Assembly: GCA_963932465.1 (NCBI GenBank)
Contig: OZ010786.1
Span: 596,181,038 to 596,245,037 of the forward strand
Source of the DNA: Maratus speciosus
Lineage: Eukaryota; Arthropoda; Arachnida; Araneae; Salticidae
Length of the DNA stretch: 64,000 nt
Direction of reading: 5' to 3'
Shown here: positions 1 to 11,752 of the stretch, piece by piece
Layout: each line of letters starts with the position of its first letter
Numbering within the stretch: the stretch's first letter is position 1
The notes under the pieces: model-generated
The model's input: only the letters and a program-made list of their open reading frames with translations
What the model was told of the DNA's origin: nothing
The model's database searches: none
Program-made: the position numbers and the translations under genes

Positions 1-164
1 TAAGTTTGAGAATTAGCCCATGTTCATGACCTAAAGTTGCATATAACACATTCAGAAAAATATTATCCACGCTATAGCTAGTGAGACAAATTTTTGCACG
101 ACCAAAACTTCTCAAGTTATGACATTTAGAAATTTTATGAATTTTTACCATTTCTTAGTAAAAA

Positions 165-168
165 GAAG

Positions 169-207
<39 letters not shown>
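165..207. repeat. poly(A) tract
   Basis: An uninterrupted run of about 40 A follows an A-rich stretch. It could be a simple repeat or the tail of a retroelement; no retroelement body is recognisable beside it. Confidence 0.85.
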
Positions 208-208
<1 letters not shown>

Positions 209-739
209 ATCAGTTCAGACAACACTGGAAATTCGTAAAATACAAAGTATCATGATTCAGCAAGTTTTAATCATGCGTCTTTTCATTTGTTAGAGCTGGA
301 AAAATATTTTTCTAAATATAAATTGTAAGACTAGAGGAGCTTATCAAAATTTTGGATTTCCTACATTTACGAAAATAATTGCTTTCATTTAAAACACTTC
401 TAAGATATGAAGAACAATATAAAAAAAATGTTCAATTGGAAGTATATATCTAAATTGGACGATTTAAGTATTAGCTATAGAGCAGCGATAACAGGGAACA
501 TTCCGTGCCAAAGCAAAGTACCGTTTATTCGAATAATAGCGTTGCCTGGGCCCGTGACGAATTATCCTTAAATTAACATGAAATTTGTATGATTTTATAT
601 CTTTAAAGTTGTTTTATCTGAATTTATATTTTTAAATGAAAAAATATTGAATTGAAAGTATATGCTATTTGGTACTTTAGTTTATGCGCAATTTGATTTG
701 TGGAGTCTATGCGCACCGAAAGCGAGCGAAACCGCGAAG
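208..739. other. AT-rich non-coding DNA, nothing recognised
   Basis: I see no long ORF, RNA gene or repeat with a second copy in this stretch. Confidence 0.5.
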
Positions 740-1457
740 AAACACTCACGTTTTCATTGATTTCGTAAAAAATTTCACGCATTTCATTTTGTAAAAAAAT
801 ATTTCTACCCGTCCAAATGTTTCAGAATTTTTGTAGATGTTGTAAATCTGATCAATTGAGAATATCAATACCATTTGAATTTCAAATAGTCTTAAAAGAT
901 TGTGCTCAAATGCGGTCGTTTAATTAATTTTAGTGTAGAAAAATATCGTCTCCTTGAGGGGCGAAATGACCTGCATTTGCCGGTGTATTTGTAAGGGTTA
1001 AAATTCATATTTTTTAAAACCGATAGTGCCACAGATAAGAAGGTAGTATAAGTTTTACGAACATATTGTTGGTCTGTCAGCACCTCTGAAAAATTTTCCC
1101 TGAAGGAGCGAAACACTCAGATTTTGGCTGATTTCGTCGAAACTTTCACACATTTTATTTTCTAAGAAATATTTCTACCCGTTGAACGTTTCAAAATTTT
1201 TGTAGGTGATGTAAATCTGGTCTGTTTATTGAGATACTCTAAAAAGAATACGGTCGTTTAGCTACTTTTAGCGTAGAAAAAATATAGTCTTCGTGAGGCG
1301 CGAAGTGACCTGCGTTTACCGGTGTATTTGAAAAGGTTAAAATTCATATTTGTTTTAAACCAATTGCACCACCGATTAGAAGAGGGTTTCACTTTAAGAA
1401 CATATTTTTCGTTTGTCGGTACCTCCAAAATTGCGCCCTGAAGGGGCGTTGCAATGA
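740..1457. repeat. diverged two-unit tandem duplication (about 365 bp per unit)
   Basis: Two successive blocks (about 740-1116 and 1117-1457) share the same order of landmarks: a TTGATTTCGT/TGATTTCGTC start, ATATTTCTACCCGT, a gTGACCTGCrTTTrCCGGTG segment and a gAACATATT stretch near the end. The units have diverged by substitutions and small indels. Short ORFs read through both units on the minus strand and resemble each other, but no domain is recognisable, so I treat them as non-coding. Confidence 0.75.
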
Positions 1458-1789
1458 GGGAGAAAAACATTTTCGGAAAAAACGACCCTTTTTGAAAATT
1501 GTTTTTCAAGCGGTTACTGCGATATATTTTTTAAATGATTGCGGCATTTGAGACGTAGATCTTTCAGCATATGTCTATCATTTTTAACTTTACTAAGCGG
1601 TTTGGCCGATGTAAGTTAATAAATAATGACAAAATACCCCCGAAATTTCATCTTTTCGTTCTTCATTTTCAACTGATGCGTAAAATAAGTGCGTACGCCA
1701 GCGTTTTTTTTTTTTCTCGCAAGGACCGAGTTAGGTTTTTAATGACAGTGAGTTGCAAGTTTTAATTAATAACTCTACTAATTATTAAA

Positions 1790-1935
1790 ATTTTAAAATT
1801 CTGTATCTCAGTTGCATCAGGAGACATTTGAGCTAACCTTACAAACATTTTCAGTCTCGTACGTGCCGTAGATTTTGGTAGCCATCGCACACACACAGAC
1901 AGAGAAAAACTTTCTTTTATTAGTATAGATAAGTA
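1790..1935 (+). repeat. possible 3' end of an old retroelement
   Basis: The segment holds CATCAGGAGACATTTGAG, a CACACACACAGACAGAG run and then TTATTAGTATAGAT. A short CA/GACAG run followed by TATAGATA is common at the 3' ends of some insect LINE families. No coding remnant is visible here, so the call rests on style only. Confidence 0.25.
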
Positions 1936-2020
1936 GTTAGTGTAATTTTTAATAACCTTACCATATAACTGGGATTAGCCTAGGACTGTCAATGTAGTTG
2001 CCAAAATTCTTCAAAATTTC

Positions 2021-2064
<44 letters not shown>
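2021..2064. repeat. poly(T) tract
   Basis: A run of more than 40 T, followed by AGTTGAATT. It may be a simple repeat or a reverse-oriented poly(A) tail. Confidence 0.85.
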
Positions 2065-2066
<2 letters not shown>

Positions 2067-2599
2067 TTGAATTTTTTTGTATAGTACTGATGAAGAAAAA
2101 ATATAGTATTGTTCCAAATGAAATATTATTTTATTAAATGCAATTAATCAGGTCTTATCACAGAGTTATGCCTATAATACAATGTTGTGCAGATAAACAT
2201 TTAAAGAAAGCAAATTAATGTAAATGCAATTTTTGCATTTGAAGTATCATTTTAACAACCGGTTCGCCGAACTCAACACAAATTAACAACCGGTTCTACA
2301 GAGCCGCTGCGAACAGGCTGAATCCCACCACTGATCGTGACCTACCTTTATTTTCGCAGCCGTTGTTCCTAGATACTTACTTCCAATTATAAAAGTGGTC
2401 AAAATTAGGCGCAGAGTTGAGATAAAAAAAAAGTTGAAGCGAAAAAAACAATTTAGTGAAGAATTGTAGAATCTAAATTTTTATACCGTCCCCCCGTCCT
2501 ATGAGTTATAGTTAGTAAAATTTTCCTGTTACACTGACAAGTAAGGCAAAAAAAAAAGTCCCGTTATTCTACGATTAGAATTGAACGAGTAGTTTCTGT

Positions 2600-2807
2600 T
2601 TAACCCCTTGGGGACGAGCGACACGTATACGTGCCGCATGAAGCGCTCAGAATCCTTGTTTTTTCTCACCAGTAAAATTTTACTGTAAAATTTGCCTTAT
2701 TTAATCAGCGCATTTTCTCGATTCAAGAAGACACAAATTTCTGTATTTAAAAAACGGTAACAAAAGATTAAAAATTTCGTTACAGGCTCCCGTCCCGAAG
2801 GGGTTAA
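2600..2807. mobile_element. TTAA MITE, 'GGGGACGAGCG' family
   Basis: The element is bounded by TTAA on both sides. Its left end reads CCCCTTGGGGACGAGCG and its right end CTCCCGTCCCGAAGGGG, an inverted pair. The core carries AATTTGCCTTATTTAATC and AAAACGGTAACAAAAGATT. Near-identical relatives lie at 25596-25803 and 46061-46264, which supports a mobile origin. It has no coding capacity. Confidence 0.88.
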
Positions 2808-3019
2808 AGTTAGAGCATCTTTTTTGCTGAAAATTAGGGAAATTTAGCAGAAATATAATTTCGTCAGACATTTCAAATAAATAGTTGAGAGTAAAATTAG
2901 CATTGAAATATAAATTTGAAATCATTAATCATTCTGACATATCACTGCAAAATATACAATTTGTAGTGAACATATAAGAGGATAAAAAAAACAAAAAAAA
3001 AAAAAAAACAGAATTTTTG

Positions 3020-3960
3020 TTAAATGCATGGATGAAAACCAACAGCCTCAATTCTTTACAAAATAATACATATTCTAAAATGCTGTTAGATTACACTGTC
3101 TTTCAAATATTGGGATGTACCATGTTTTTTAGCTTTTGAAAATTGATACTTATGAATATTTTAGCGCTGAATCCGAAAATGACCTTCATTTGAAACCATC
3201 ATGCTAGGATTTTTCTCAAATCGCAAATTTCAAAGTTAAGAAGCTCAAAGTCTATTTTATCTATTTTAAAGTATCAGAATTTTCGCTAGTTTTTAATCTT
3301 GAAATTTACGATTTACGAACAGTACTGACATGATTGTTAAAAGTGATGGTAATTTTTTGATTAAGCGTTAAAAAATACATAAAACATAATTATAAAAGTT
3401 AAAAAACACAACCATCGCATGTTTATGTCATCTAATATGAAACTATTTCTTAAACATGTTGATCCTAATCTATCCGAATTATTTTGTGTTATCCTCTAAA
3501 ATATGTATGTATAAGAAGGTAAGCGTCGAAAATCATAATAATATTACATTGTATTGGATTTAAGTCAGTATGAAAAATTTAGTTTCGATCGGACATTTGA
3601 AAGTGAGTTAAAGTTCGAGTACAAATTTTAAACTTGAAAGACGATTGCTGGAAGTTAAATAACACCTTATGAAAATAACATACTTTTTGTTAAAAGAAAT
3701 CATAGCCTCAAATCCTTACAAAATAAAACATATATTAAAATACAATTACTTTAACTAATCTGAAATTTAACTAATAAAAGTTAAATGAATCGTAATGGTT
3801 GTACGATTTCTTTCAAAGCGCAGATACCTTGGAATAAGTTAAAATACTTTATATACGACCCCTGAAAGCATGGCCGAAATCACCTGTTTTAGGATGCAAA
3901 AAAAGTGGTATAAGTCATGCATTTCAAAGTTTTGAAACTCGGTCAATTTTAATGCTAGAT
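3020..3960. other. AT-rich interior of the inverted-repeat region
   Basis: A segment near 3050-3075 (CTTTACAAAATAATACATAT) recurs diverged near 3712-3735, suggesting an old duplication of about 660 bp. No coding domain is seen. Confidence 0.35.
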
Positions 3961-4183
3961 GAATGGGATTTTTTTGCCTTACTTGTTAGTGTCACAGTAA
4001 ATTTTTACTAAACATCACTTATAGGACCGGTAGACCATATAAATTCTTAATTTCGTAACTTTTTAATAAATGTTTTTCTTGACACAAATCGCTTTAAAAA
4101 TAATTCTTTACCTTATTTAGACCATTTATTTTATTGGAAGTATGCGTCTAGGACCAACGGTTGCGAAAATAAAGGTCAATCAG

Positions 4184-4858
4184 GCTATACGTGGACACAG
4201 TGTATAATTATATACAGGGTGTTTCATGTGTTTCATTAAAGATGGACAAAACTTTAAGAGGTGATAGTACACTTCCAAACAAACAACTTTCATCGAAGAA
4301 TGTATGGTCGGAAATAAAAAGCAAATGTGCTAGAGGGCTCCAAACGTAATGTTGTTGTACAACAGGATTACCAGCGTGATTTCCATTTTTATTCAGAAAA
4401 TCTGAATTCGTGCCAGAAATTAAAAATAGTATTTTTTGCTTTTTTTAATGATAAAAATTTTGTGATTATGCATAGTGCAGATTCTTTTTTACATTTTCTG
4501 GTATGAATGTGAAATTTCGAGATAAAAAATGGAGACTAAACTGGCAACCCTTTAAAACCTATATGGCCAAAGGTGACCGTCTACTTGCGAAATTAGACGT
4601 TTTGTTCAATATCTAGAAATATGCATGAGGAATTATCCTGAAACTCCGAGTGTGTAAGCAGAATTGTACAGGTCATATATTTCCGTGAACCCCATAGGGG
4701 GACGACAACAAATTGAAAATAAACGAATATCTTTTGGATAACCCGTTAAAAACTAATTTTGCAAAAGCGTTCAAACTGGAGATTATGATTAAGTGGCTTA
4801 TTGTAATGAACTGTGTTCATTTTTATGAGGATAGCATGCATACTCGTAGAGAAATTAA
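4184..4858. other. non-coding DNA with a TACAGGGTGTTTC motif
   Basis: TATATACAGGGTGTTTCATG at about 4209-4228 resembles the CAGGGTG-type termini of Tc1/mariner-like MITEs, but I find no partner end nearby. Nothing else is recognisable. Confidence 0.3.
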
Positions 4859-5627
4859 GGTTTTTATGAAAACAATCCGAAATTTCGCCAAGTTTTTTGC
4901 TTATAATTTGCAGAGCTCTTAATATGAAAAAAATTCTTTTCAGAAAGAATGACAAACAATATCGCACACGATAACCTGCATTTAGAATGAAAAGTAATAA
5001 AAATTGGATGAAAAATGAGTAGGTTTACTAAACAGTATTTCACTGCAAATGCAATCAAAATATGATGCACATAATGCATTAGCTAAGTATACAGAGCGAA
5101 TTTGTGAAAGTCTCAAAATCATAGCTTAAAAATTCTGAAAATTATCGTCGATAGAATAAGCTCGAAATCCGTTGTTACTAAAAGGAGCAAAAAGATGAAG
5201 GGTTGTATCCAAATATAGTAGAACGTACAATATTGTGTACGTTATCTTGGCGCTAATCAACAGATATTTAATACAACCCCTCATCTTTTTGCTTCCTTTT
5301 GGGAACAATTGATTTCGAGCTTATTCTATCGACGATAATTTTCAGAATTGTCAAGCTATGATTTTGAGTCTTTCACAAAAGATGCTCTATATACTTAGCT
5401 CATACATTATGCACATTATATTTAGATTGCATTCGCGCATGCGCAGTGAAACATGTTTTAGTAAACCTGCTCATTTTTCATCCAGTTTGTTTTATTTTTT
5501 AATTCTAATAGCAGGAATTGTGTACAATGTTGTTTGTCATATTTTCTGAAAAATAACTTTTTTTATATTAAAAACTCTGTAAATCATAAGCAAAAAACGT
5601 GGCGAAATTCGGGATTATTTTTATAAA
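4859..5627. repeat. 770-bp imperfect palindrome (foldback)
   Basis: The left arm (4859-about 5230) pairs with the right arm (about 5240-5627) along nearly the whole length. Matching landmarks include AGTCTCAAAATCATAGCTT / AAGCTATGATTTTGAGTCTT, AATTATCGTCGATAGAATAA / TTATTCTATCGACGATAATT, and TTTATGAAAACAATCCGAAA against the start of the right-hand end. The centre is ACGTACAATATTGTGTACGT. ORFs on both strands are mirror images and have no domain. Confidence 0.85.
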
Positions 5628-6885
5628 CTAGGGGGCTCGGCCCCCTACGAGCTACGCTCGCCAACCCCCGTCCAGACACCGCAGACTCTAAATGCACGCT
5701 AATTTGATCGGCTTTAAAAAGATTTCGAAAGATTGAATTATAATTTAAAAAACAGTGGCGATCTCCCTATAAACGAATTTCTATTCACTTCTCTTTGATT
5801 GGGGAATTTTAACGCCAAATCCGCTGCGGTACTGCTTGATTATCCTGTCGACCAATTTTGCCAAATTATATAAATCGCCAAACCACTCGCCAAATTATAC
5901 AAATTGATATAATTTTTATTTTAAATTACGAAAGAACAAATAAATTCGTACAACATTAATAAAAACACAAATAAAACGTCGAAATAAAAATAACTTGAAG
6001 AGGTATACACGTGTAACAACATTTCAAAATAAGCTAATATAAAAGGAATTCAGTAAAGAGAGTCTTTGTCTCCTGGTATTTTTTAACAAAGCGAAAAGAA
6101 AGTTCTTTTAAATGAGACATTTTAAATTAATTCTAAAAATATCAAATAAATGTCTAGCGCAATTTCTAAATTTAAACTTTTTTGCAATATTATTTTGTGT
6201 TCATTTTATGTAATAACTATAATGTGACGTAAATATGCCGTAATTTCTCCTAAGACTTCTAACGCATATTAATGAATTTATTATTTTACAATATCCTTTC
6301 TCTTTTAAAATTCACGTGTATACTTTTTATGACGTAATTTTTAATAAGTTCCTGCTTTTTATATGTAATTATTTAATTCTAATTTGAAAGTTTTTTTCCT
6401 GTTTATAATAGTCTCGTGTAAATAAATTTTTAATTTGAAGCAAACATTATTGCTTGCGCTTTTTATACAGTTGGCAACGGTTTAAATTAGTACAATTTTC
6501 TGAAATCTGTAAAAAATATCTCTAGAAATGCTGAAAATTTGAATTTAAAATAGAAATAAAACCTGAAAAAATGAGTCAAAATAAAAAAAATTAATGCAAT
6601 CTGCACTCCGGGAAATTCTAACGCATAATATGATCTAAAAATGATTACACTGCCATGTATAGTTTTTGCAGCTATAAAACTTTTTTAGTGGAACGATTTT
6701 GTCCAACTTTAGCATTAAATAACTCTTAAACTCATTCTTCGATTTGAAAACTGTCTGCATCAGCGTGTTTATCAAACATTTCTGTATAAAACTACCGATT
6801 TTCATATTTTTGTATGCATTATTTTTGTTAATATTAACGAAGAAAGGCCTCCGGTCACAAAAAAATCAAAACCGGCGGCGGCGGT
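5628..6885 (-). mobile_element. Helitron-like non-autonomous element, copy 1
   Basis: This segment is homologous to 37737-38951 over about 1.2 kb. Read on the minus strand, both copies end in a GC-rich hairpin (GGGGGC...GCCCCC) running straight into CTAG and followed by a T outside the element. Helitron 3' ends combine a hairpin with a CTRR terminus and insert between A and T, so this fits. No Rep/helicase ORF is present. The 5' boundary is simply where homology with the other copy stops, near the CCGGCGGCGG motif; no 5' TC end is confirmed. Confidence 0.5.
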
Positions 6886-7102
6886 TCGGTATATTCGTAA
6901 TAATGCCATTACGTGGTCACCAAATTGTGTTGTTTAAAGCCTTTAATTCCATTCAAAAAAAAATTAATACTTAATTTTTAAAAATTGCGTCCAAGTGGAA
7001 ACTGCTGTAATAATTACATGTCATTAGTAAGAACGTAGTTGCCAAAAAACCGAATTACTCCTTAGCATCCTGTCAATTTGATCTAGTTATATAAAAACAT
7101 TT

Positions 7103-7281
7103 AAGCTGAAATTTTACTTATTAAATGAAAATAAATATGAACCACAAAAGAACAAGATTTAATTTAAAACACTGTTTGAACTTCAAAATGTTAAGCTGGA
7201 AAAGTTTCTTAGTAGATGAAACTAAATATGAACCACAAAAGAACAAGATTTAATTTAAAATATTGTTTCTGGTTCAAAATG
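7103..7281. repeat. tandem duplication, 2 x about 90 bp
   Basis: Two adjacent units begin AAGCTG and share AAATATGAACCACAAAAGAA and CAAGATTTAATTTAAAA. Copy C of the surrounding repeat, near 43262-43370, shows only one diverged unit. Confidence 0.8.
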
Positions 7282-7402
7282 ATTCTATCCAGCAAAAATT
7301 GTTGATTCCTTAACAAAATGTGTATATTGTATTATATTTAGACCTGGTCCTCATATACAAGAGACAAGACAAGCTTTAACATAAATTGAGAAATGAATGT
7401 CA

Positions 7403-7608
7403 TTAACCCCTTCGACGAGCACCACTTATGGGTGGCGCATAAGGCGCTCAGAATCCTTGATTATCTCCATCATTTATTTATAATTGTAAACTTTGCCTTA
7501 TTTAATCTAAGAATTTCTGCAAATCAATTAGACCAAAAAATCTGTTTTGAAAAACTGATAATAAAAGAATAAAAATCCCGTAAAGTACGCTCGTCGTGAA
7601 GGGGTTGT
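7403..7608. mobile_element. TTAA MITE, 'GACGAGC' family
   Basis: The left end reads TTAACCCCTTCGACGAGC and the right end GCTCGTCGTGAAGGGGTT, an inverted pair. The interior carries GGCGCTCAGAATCCTTGATT and ACTTTGCCTTATTTAATC, as in the 2600 element. The right-hand TTAA has decayed to TTGT. The homologous site in copy C (near 43494) reads as an unoccupied TTAACTAAA. Confidence 0.8.
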
Positions 7609-8574
7609 ACTAAAATTTTACGAAAATACGCCCCCACGATCCGGTTTAGAGTTCATATAAAGTCTCCTGAATTTGATTCATTTCACACTACTTAAAAACT
7701 GGTAGCATTTACTTGATTGCAAGAAGCACCAATTGTAACAGTTTCATGCAAAGTGTTTTAAAAATATTATATAAGTTGGATTGTTCAAAACTTTTACGGT
7801 AGTAATTTTAGGTATACATAGATAGATTAATATGCTAGTGGAATTTAATTAAAAACGCTTCGCTAAAGTGGGTGTCTTCAACCTTTTTGCTTGAAAGTCA
7901 TTTACACCACAAGTTAATAAATGCAGTCTCCATCTAATTCAATCTCAAGATTTTTCTCATTAAATAGGATCAAATAGGTATAGCCTGTGGCTTTTAGGCA
8001 TATGATGGAAGATTTCTAATCTATGATCCTAACACTAATCGTAGTCTTATGCAATTGAACAATTGGAGTTTATCTGTTCATTAATGAACACCATACATAG
8101 ATTCCTAATAGTAGAAGAAATCTCTTATGCGGGCATTGGTAGCTTTTGAGTTATTTTTATTTTTAAATGATTTTTTTTAACTTCTGTTTGACATAATAGT
8201 AAATCGTTTATGAAGAAAAAAATGGTTAAATAAAATTTGTGTGGCAAAATTATAAAAAAAGATTAAACAAAATTAAGAAAATTTGTAATGCTCACTTCCC
8301 TTACAGTTTTGAATCTTTTGAAACTTTTTTGCATGCTTCGCTTACAAGTACGCTTTATAAGTAAGTGTAAGGATTAAATTACCGAAAAGTTAATTAATGT
8401 AAGAAAAACTAAGCAAAATGTCAAGACATATGTAAAAATATAAAAAAGAATAATTATTTACTTACCTGTCTTATTACTTTTTTGAAAAATAAACTAATTA
8501 TATCTCTGAAAATCCGATTATTAATTTTATGAAATGCACCTATAGGAAATTGCATAAAAAATACCGAATCGATT

Positions 8575-8825
8575 TTAACCCTCTCGCTGCGCAATTGTTT
8601 TATCTAAATAGCTTCGCGAAGAGCGTCTCGTAAGAATTTTTATTTTTTTTTTGTAACCTGTTTTTCAAAACAATTATTTTTGTATAATTTAAACGGAAAA
8701 AAGCACCGATTAAATAAGGCAAAATTTACAATAAAAAAATAACTGTTGGGAATTATCAAGGAGGGTTATTTAGACGAAAAAATGCATCCCCGAGGAAATC
8801 TCGGGTTGCGCAGCGAGAGGGTTAA
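8575..8825. mobile_element. TTAA MITE, 'CTCGCTGCG' family
   Basis: The ends are TTAACCCTCTCGCTGCGCAA and TTGCGCAGCGAGAGGGTTAA, a perfect inverted pair. The core holds GATTAAATAAGGCAAAATTT. Copy B of the host repeat has an unoccupied TTAA at the same place (near 51525), so this insertion duplicated TTAA. Relatives: 26206-26396 and 47568-48014. Confidence 0.92.
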
Positions 8826-8929
8826 AGTATATGCTGAAGTTTTCGATTTCGATCAAGTCATGTACTGGAAAATCAAAAAATGAAATGAAAAATTAATTTA
8901 AAGATTTTCAACTCTGAATCATTTAAAGA

Positions 8930-9146
8930 TTAACCCTTACCGGCGCGGTGTCCTTAAAAAAGGACATCTAATTTTAATTCCAAAACTGACAAACGGCACT
9001 AAGAATATTTAACTAAAATTTTCCTATCATAATGCTCATGAAAATAAGCAAGTTCGTATTTTCTAATAAATTCGTTTATAAATTGCGGCATCAGTCCATT
9101 ATTTCATGAGTTTATAAACGTAATTAGTCCGCGCCGGTAGGGATTA
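8930..9146. mobile_element. TTAA MITE, 'CCGGCGCGG' family
   Basis: The ends are TTAACCCTTACCGGCGCGG and CCGCGCCGGTAGGGATTAA in inverted orientation, with a 217-bp span including both TTAA copies. The homologous region of copy B (near 51845) lacks it. The 41984-42220 element has related GC-rich ends. Confidence 0.88.
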
Positions 9147-9572
9147 AAGGATGCAGTAAAAAGCCCTTTTCGCAATTTTAAAATTATCGAATTTTTAACA
9201 ATTTCGTGAGAATAGATTAGGAGTGTATAAATTCAATTTAAAGAAAAACTTAGAAAAGTAATAATTTTGTCATTTTTTGCAAAATAGAAGATACTGCGTC
9301 CCCTTAATGAAAAATATATGATGAATCGTAACCCTACCAAATGTCATGCAACAGCAATGATGTAAAAGGTGCAAGTGAATAAACGACTTGATCGCATTTA
9401 ACTCTAGATCCATTATTTCAATTTGAATGTATTTATTTATTTAAGCATTCGAAAATTCCATTATTTAAAAAACAAATTTCATATAGATTAATTCCATATG
9501 GTTTTATACATCTACGAGATTATAGTGTAAAGTATGATACATTCAGAACAAAACAAAATCGTTAGCCCTGCT

Positions 9573-9787
9573 TTAACCCTTTAAAGGTCGCATTAAATTA
9601 CGGTTTGAAAATTCAGATTTCTTATTGGCACCACTTTTTCGAAAAAGAAATATTCACCTTATTAATGACATGCAAAAGGGTACTATAATAAAGTCAATTA
9701 CAATATCTTATAAAACTAGTGAAAATCAAACAATCTGAATAAAAGACGCAGCCCGTAAATATCACGGAGCGAGAATTAAGGAGTTAA
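9573..9787. mobile_element. TTAA MITE, 'GGTCGCATTAAATTACGG' family
   Basis: It is TTAA-bounded. The left end reads CCCTTTAAAGGTCGC and the right end GGAGCGAGAATTAAGGAG. The interior has TTGGCACCACTTTTTCGAAA and TATTCACCTTATTAATGAC. Family members in either orientation lie at 36109, 52127, 55069 and 62632. Confidence 0.82.
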
Positions 9788-9871
9788 CTAGCAAACTGTT
9801 TACGATAATTTCGCACCAAAGACGGCATTAGACTCGGAATAATGTCTTCTCAGGGAGGAGTTTTCCGACAT

Positions 9872-11594
9872 TTTGCATAGCCATAGGTGCCAACCTCTAA
9901 CTAATCTTCTGTAATAAGTAGAGTTAATTTGACCCAGGTTTAACACTTTTCGAACCAGAATTTTTTTTTTTAAATGTAGTAAATTATATTCCACGGGCTA
10001 ACAAGAAATTAAATAAGAGTCCAGGCAATAGGGAATTTTACCTAGCAAAATTAATGGTACTACTGGAAATTGGCTTTCTAGATTTTTTTGGGGTCGCTGA
10101 ATCCGAATTTGTAACTTCCCACCAAAATTTCCCCCGGCAATCCCTCCAAATTTTGGTAAAAAGCCCCCCAAAAAAGGTTTTTATTAAAAAATTCCATTTT
10201 TTTATTGTTTTAGGAGAAAAGTAGCTAGAAATTCAGAAAGTAAGTAGACAAAATTTCCAACAAATTAGATATATGACATTATGACTTAGGATGAAGGGGA
10301 AGGTGGGATCTGCCTCGGAACGTGCACCGCAGAGCTGCGTGGACTTAGTTGCGCAATTCCACTTAACCACTCACACGTTTACATTAGCTCTCCCATCTTC
10401 CCTCCGAACTTTGTCTATAAGGTTTACTTTAACTTTTTCGGGTCGCTGAATCCGAATTTTTAACTTTCCCCCCAAAATTTCCCCCGCAAATAGTTGTTTT
10501 TAACTTAAATTTCTTATTGTTTTAGGGGAAAAGCATTACGAAATTCTGAAACTAGACAAAATTTGCAACAAATAGGATATATGACATTATGAATTAGGAT
10601 GAACGGGGAGGGTGAGGGCTGCCTCTGAACATGATCTGCGGCGCTACGTGCACTAAATTATGAAATCCAGGCAATAGGGGATTTTATCTGGAAAAATTAA
10701 TACTAGTTCTGGATTTCGACTCACTTTATGTTTTTATGGTCGCTGAATCCGAATTTGTAACTTCCCACCAAAATTTCACCCGGCAACCCCCCCAAAAAAT
10801 TGATTTTTTGAAAAAAATTTGGTTTTTGAGAAAAGCGCGCGGGGAATGTTCCGAGGCAGCCCCCTCTCTCCCCGTTTATCCTACGTCATAATGTCATATA
10901 TCCTATTTGTTGCAAATTTTGTCTAGATTCTGAAATTCGTAATGCTTTTCCCCTAAAACAATAAGAAGTTTAAGTTAAAAACAACTATTTGGGGGGGTTT
11001 CGGGGGGGGGATTTTGGGGGTAAGTTAAAAATTCGGATTCAGCGACCCAAAAAACTTAAAGTAAACTTTATAGAGAAAGTTCAGAGGGAAGATGGGAGGG
11101 CTAATGTAAACGTGTGAGTGGTTAAGTAGAATTGCGCAACTTAGCCCACGCAGCACTGCGACGCATGTTCCGAGGCAGATCCCCCTTTCCCCTTCATCCT
11201 AAGTCATAATGTCATATATCTAATTTGTTGGAAATTTTGTCTACTTACTTTCTGAATTTCTAGCTACTTTCCTCCTAAAACAATAAAAAAAGGAATTTTT
11301 TAATAAAAACCTTTTTTTGGGGGGTGGGGGCTTTTTACCAAAATTTGGGGGGTTACCGGGGGGACTTTTGGTGGGAAGTTACAAATTCGGATTCAGCGAC
11401 CCAAAAACATCTAGAAAGTCGATTTCCAGTACTACCATTAATTTTGCTAGGTAGAGTCCCTATATGGTCTCTATGGCCTGCACTATAAATAAAGATTCAT
11501 GAAAAAAATTTTATGGTTCGAAAAGTCGTTAACCTGGGTCAAATTTATCCGCATATTACGGAAGATTAGCGGGAAGTTGGCAGCTATGCATACC
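9872..11594. repeat. 1.7-kb imperfect palindrome
   Basis: The left arm (about 9872-10640) is matched in reverse by the right arm (about 10840-11594), with a loop of roughly 200 nt. Landmarks in both arms are GCATAGC..GCCAAC, TGACCCAGGTTTAAC / GTTAACCTGGGTCA, GACATTATGACTTAGGATGA, and the phrase GTCGCTGAATCCGAATTT. That phrase is also repeated directly within the left arm, near 10094, 10442 and 10740. C/G homopolymers account for many indels. No ORF with a domain lies inside. Confidence 0.88.
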
Positions 11595-11623
11595 AGTATA
11601 ATCTTAGATGAGATGTTGCTCTG

Positions 11624-11715
11624 TTAACCCTGTGAGAGGCAAGTGATTGGGCCCTGTAATGTTGAATTCATTCCGGAAATTTTAAAATAGGGAAAAGCAA
11701 TTTTACACCTTTTTA
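11624..11715. mobile_element. truncated TTAA MITE, 'GGCAAG' family
   Basis: It begins TTAACCCTGTGAGAGGCAAG and continues with TGTAATGTTGAATTCATTCC and GGAAAAGCAATTTTAC, as in the 45370 and 46637 copies. The right half is missing because the LINE-derived sequence starts here. Confidence 0.7.
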
Positions 11716-11752
11716 AAACAATGGAACAATAAAGCTGGTGTATGGATTCCCT

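Larger units (their letters stand above)
2330..4183. mobile_element. 1.85-kb region bounded by long inverted repeats
   Basis: The left arm (about 2330-2565) is matched in inverted orientation by the right arm (about 3968-4183). Shared landmarks are CTTTATTTTCGCA..CGTTG, CCTAGA.......ACTTCCAAT, GTCCTAT.AGT and AACAAGTAAGGCAAAAAAA. Arms of about 220-235 bp suggest a DNA transposon or foldback element. The interior (2566-3967) has no transposase-like ORF and contains one TTAA MITE. I cannot define a target-site duplication. Confidence 0.6.
7020..9420. repeat. dispersed repeat, about 2.4 kb, copy A
   Basis: Collinear but diverged similarity runs to 50600-52110 (copy B) and, for its first part, to 42710-44060 (copy C). 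Shared markers in order include TTTAATTAAAAACG..., ACAAAATTAAGAAAATTTG, TTAGCATGC/TTTGCATGC, GAAAATC.GAT.ATTAAT and AAGTATATG.TGAA. The copies differ by MITE insertions at different TTAA sites. The family is not identified and no ORF is preserved. Confidence 0.75.

Noticed and set aside
5126..5308. 60-residue ORF at the palindrome centre
   Set aside because: Opposing frames mirror each other because of the inverted repeat; no domain.
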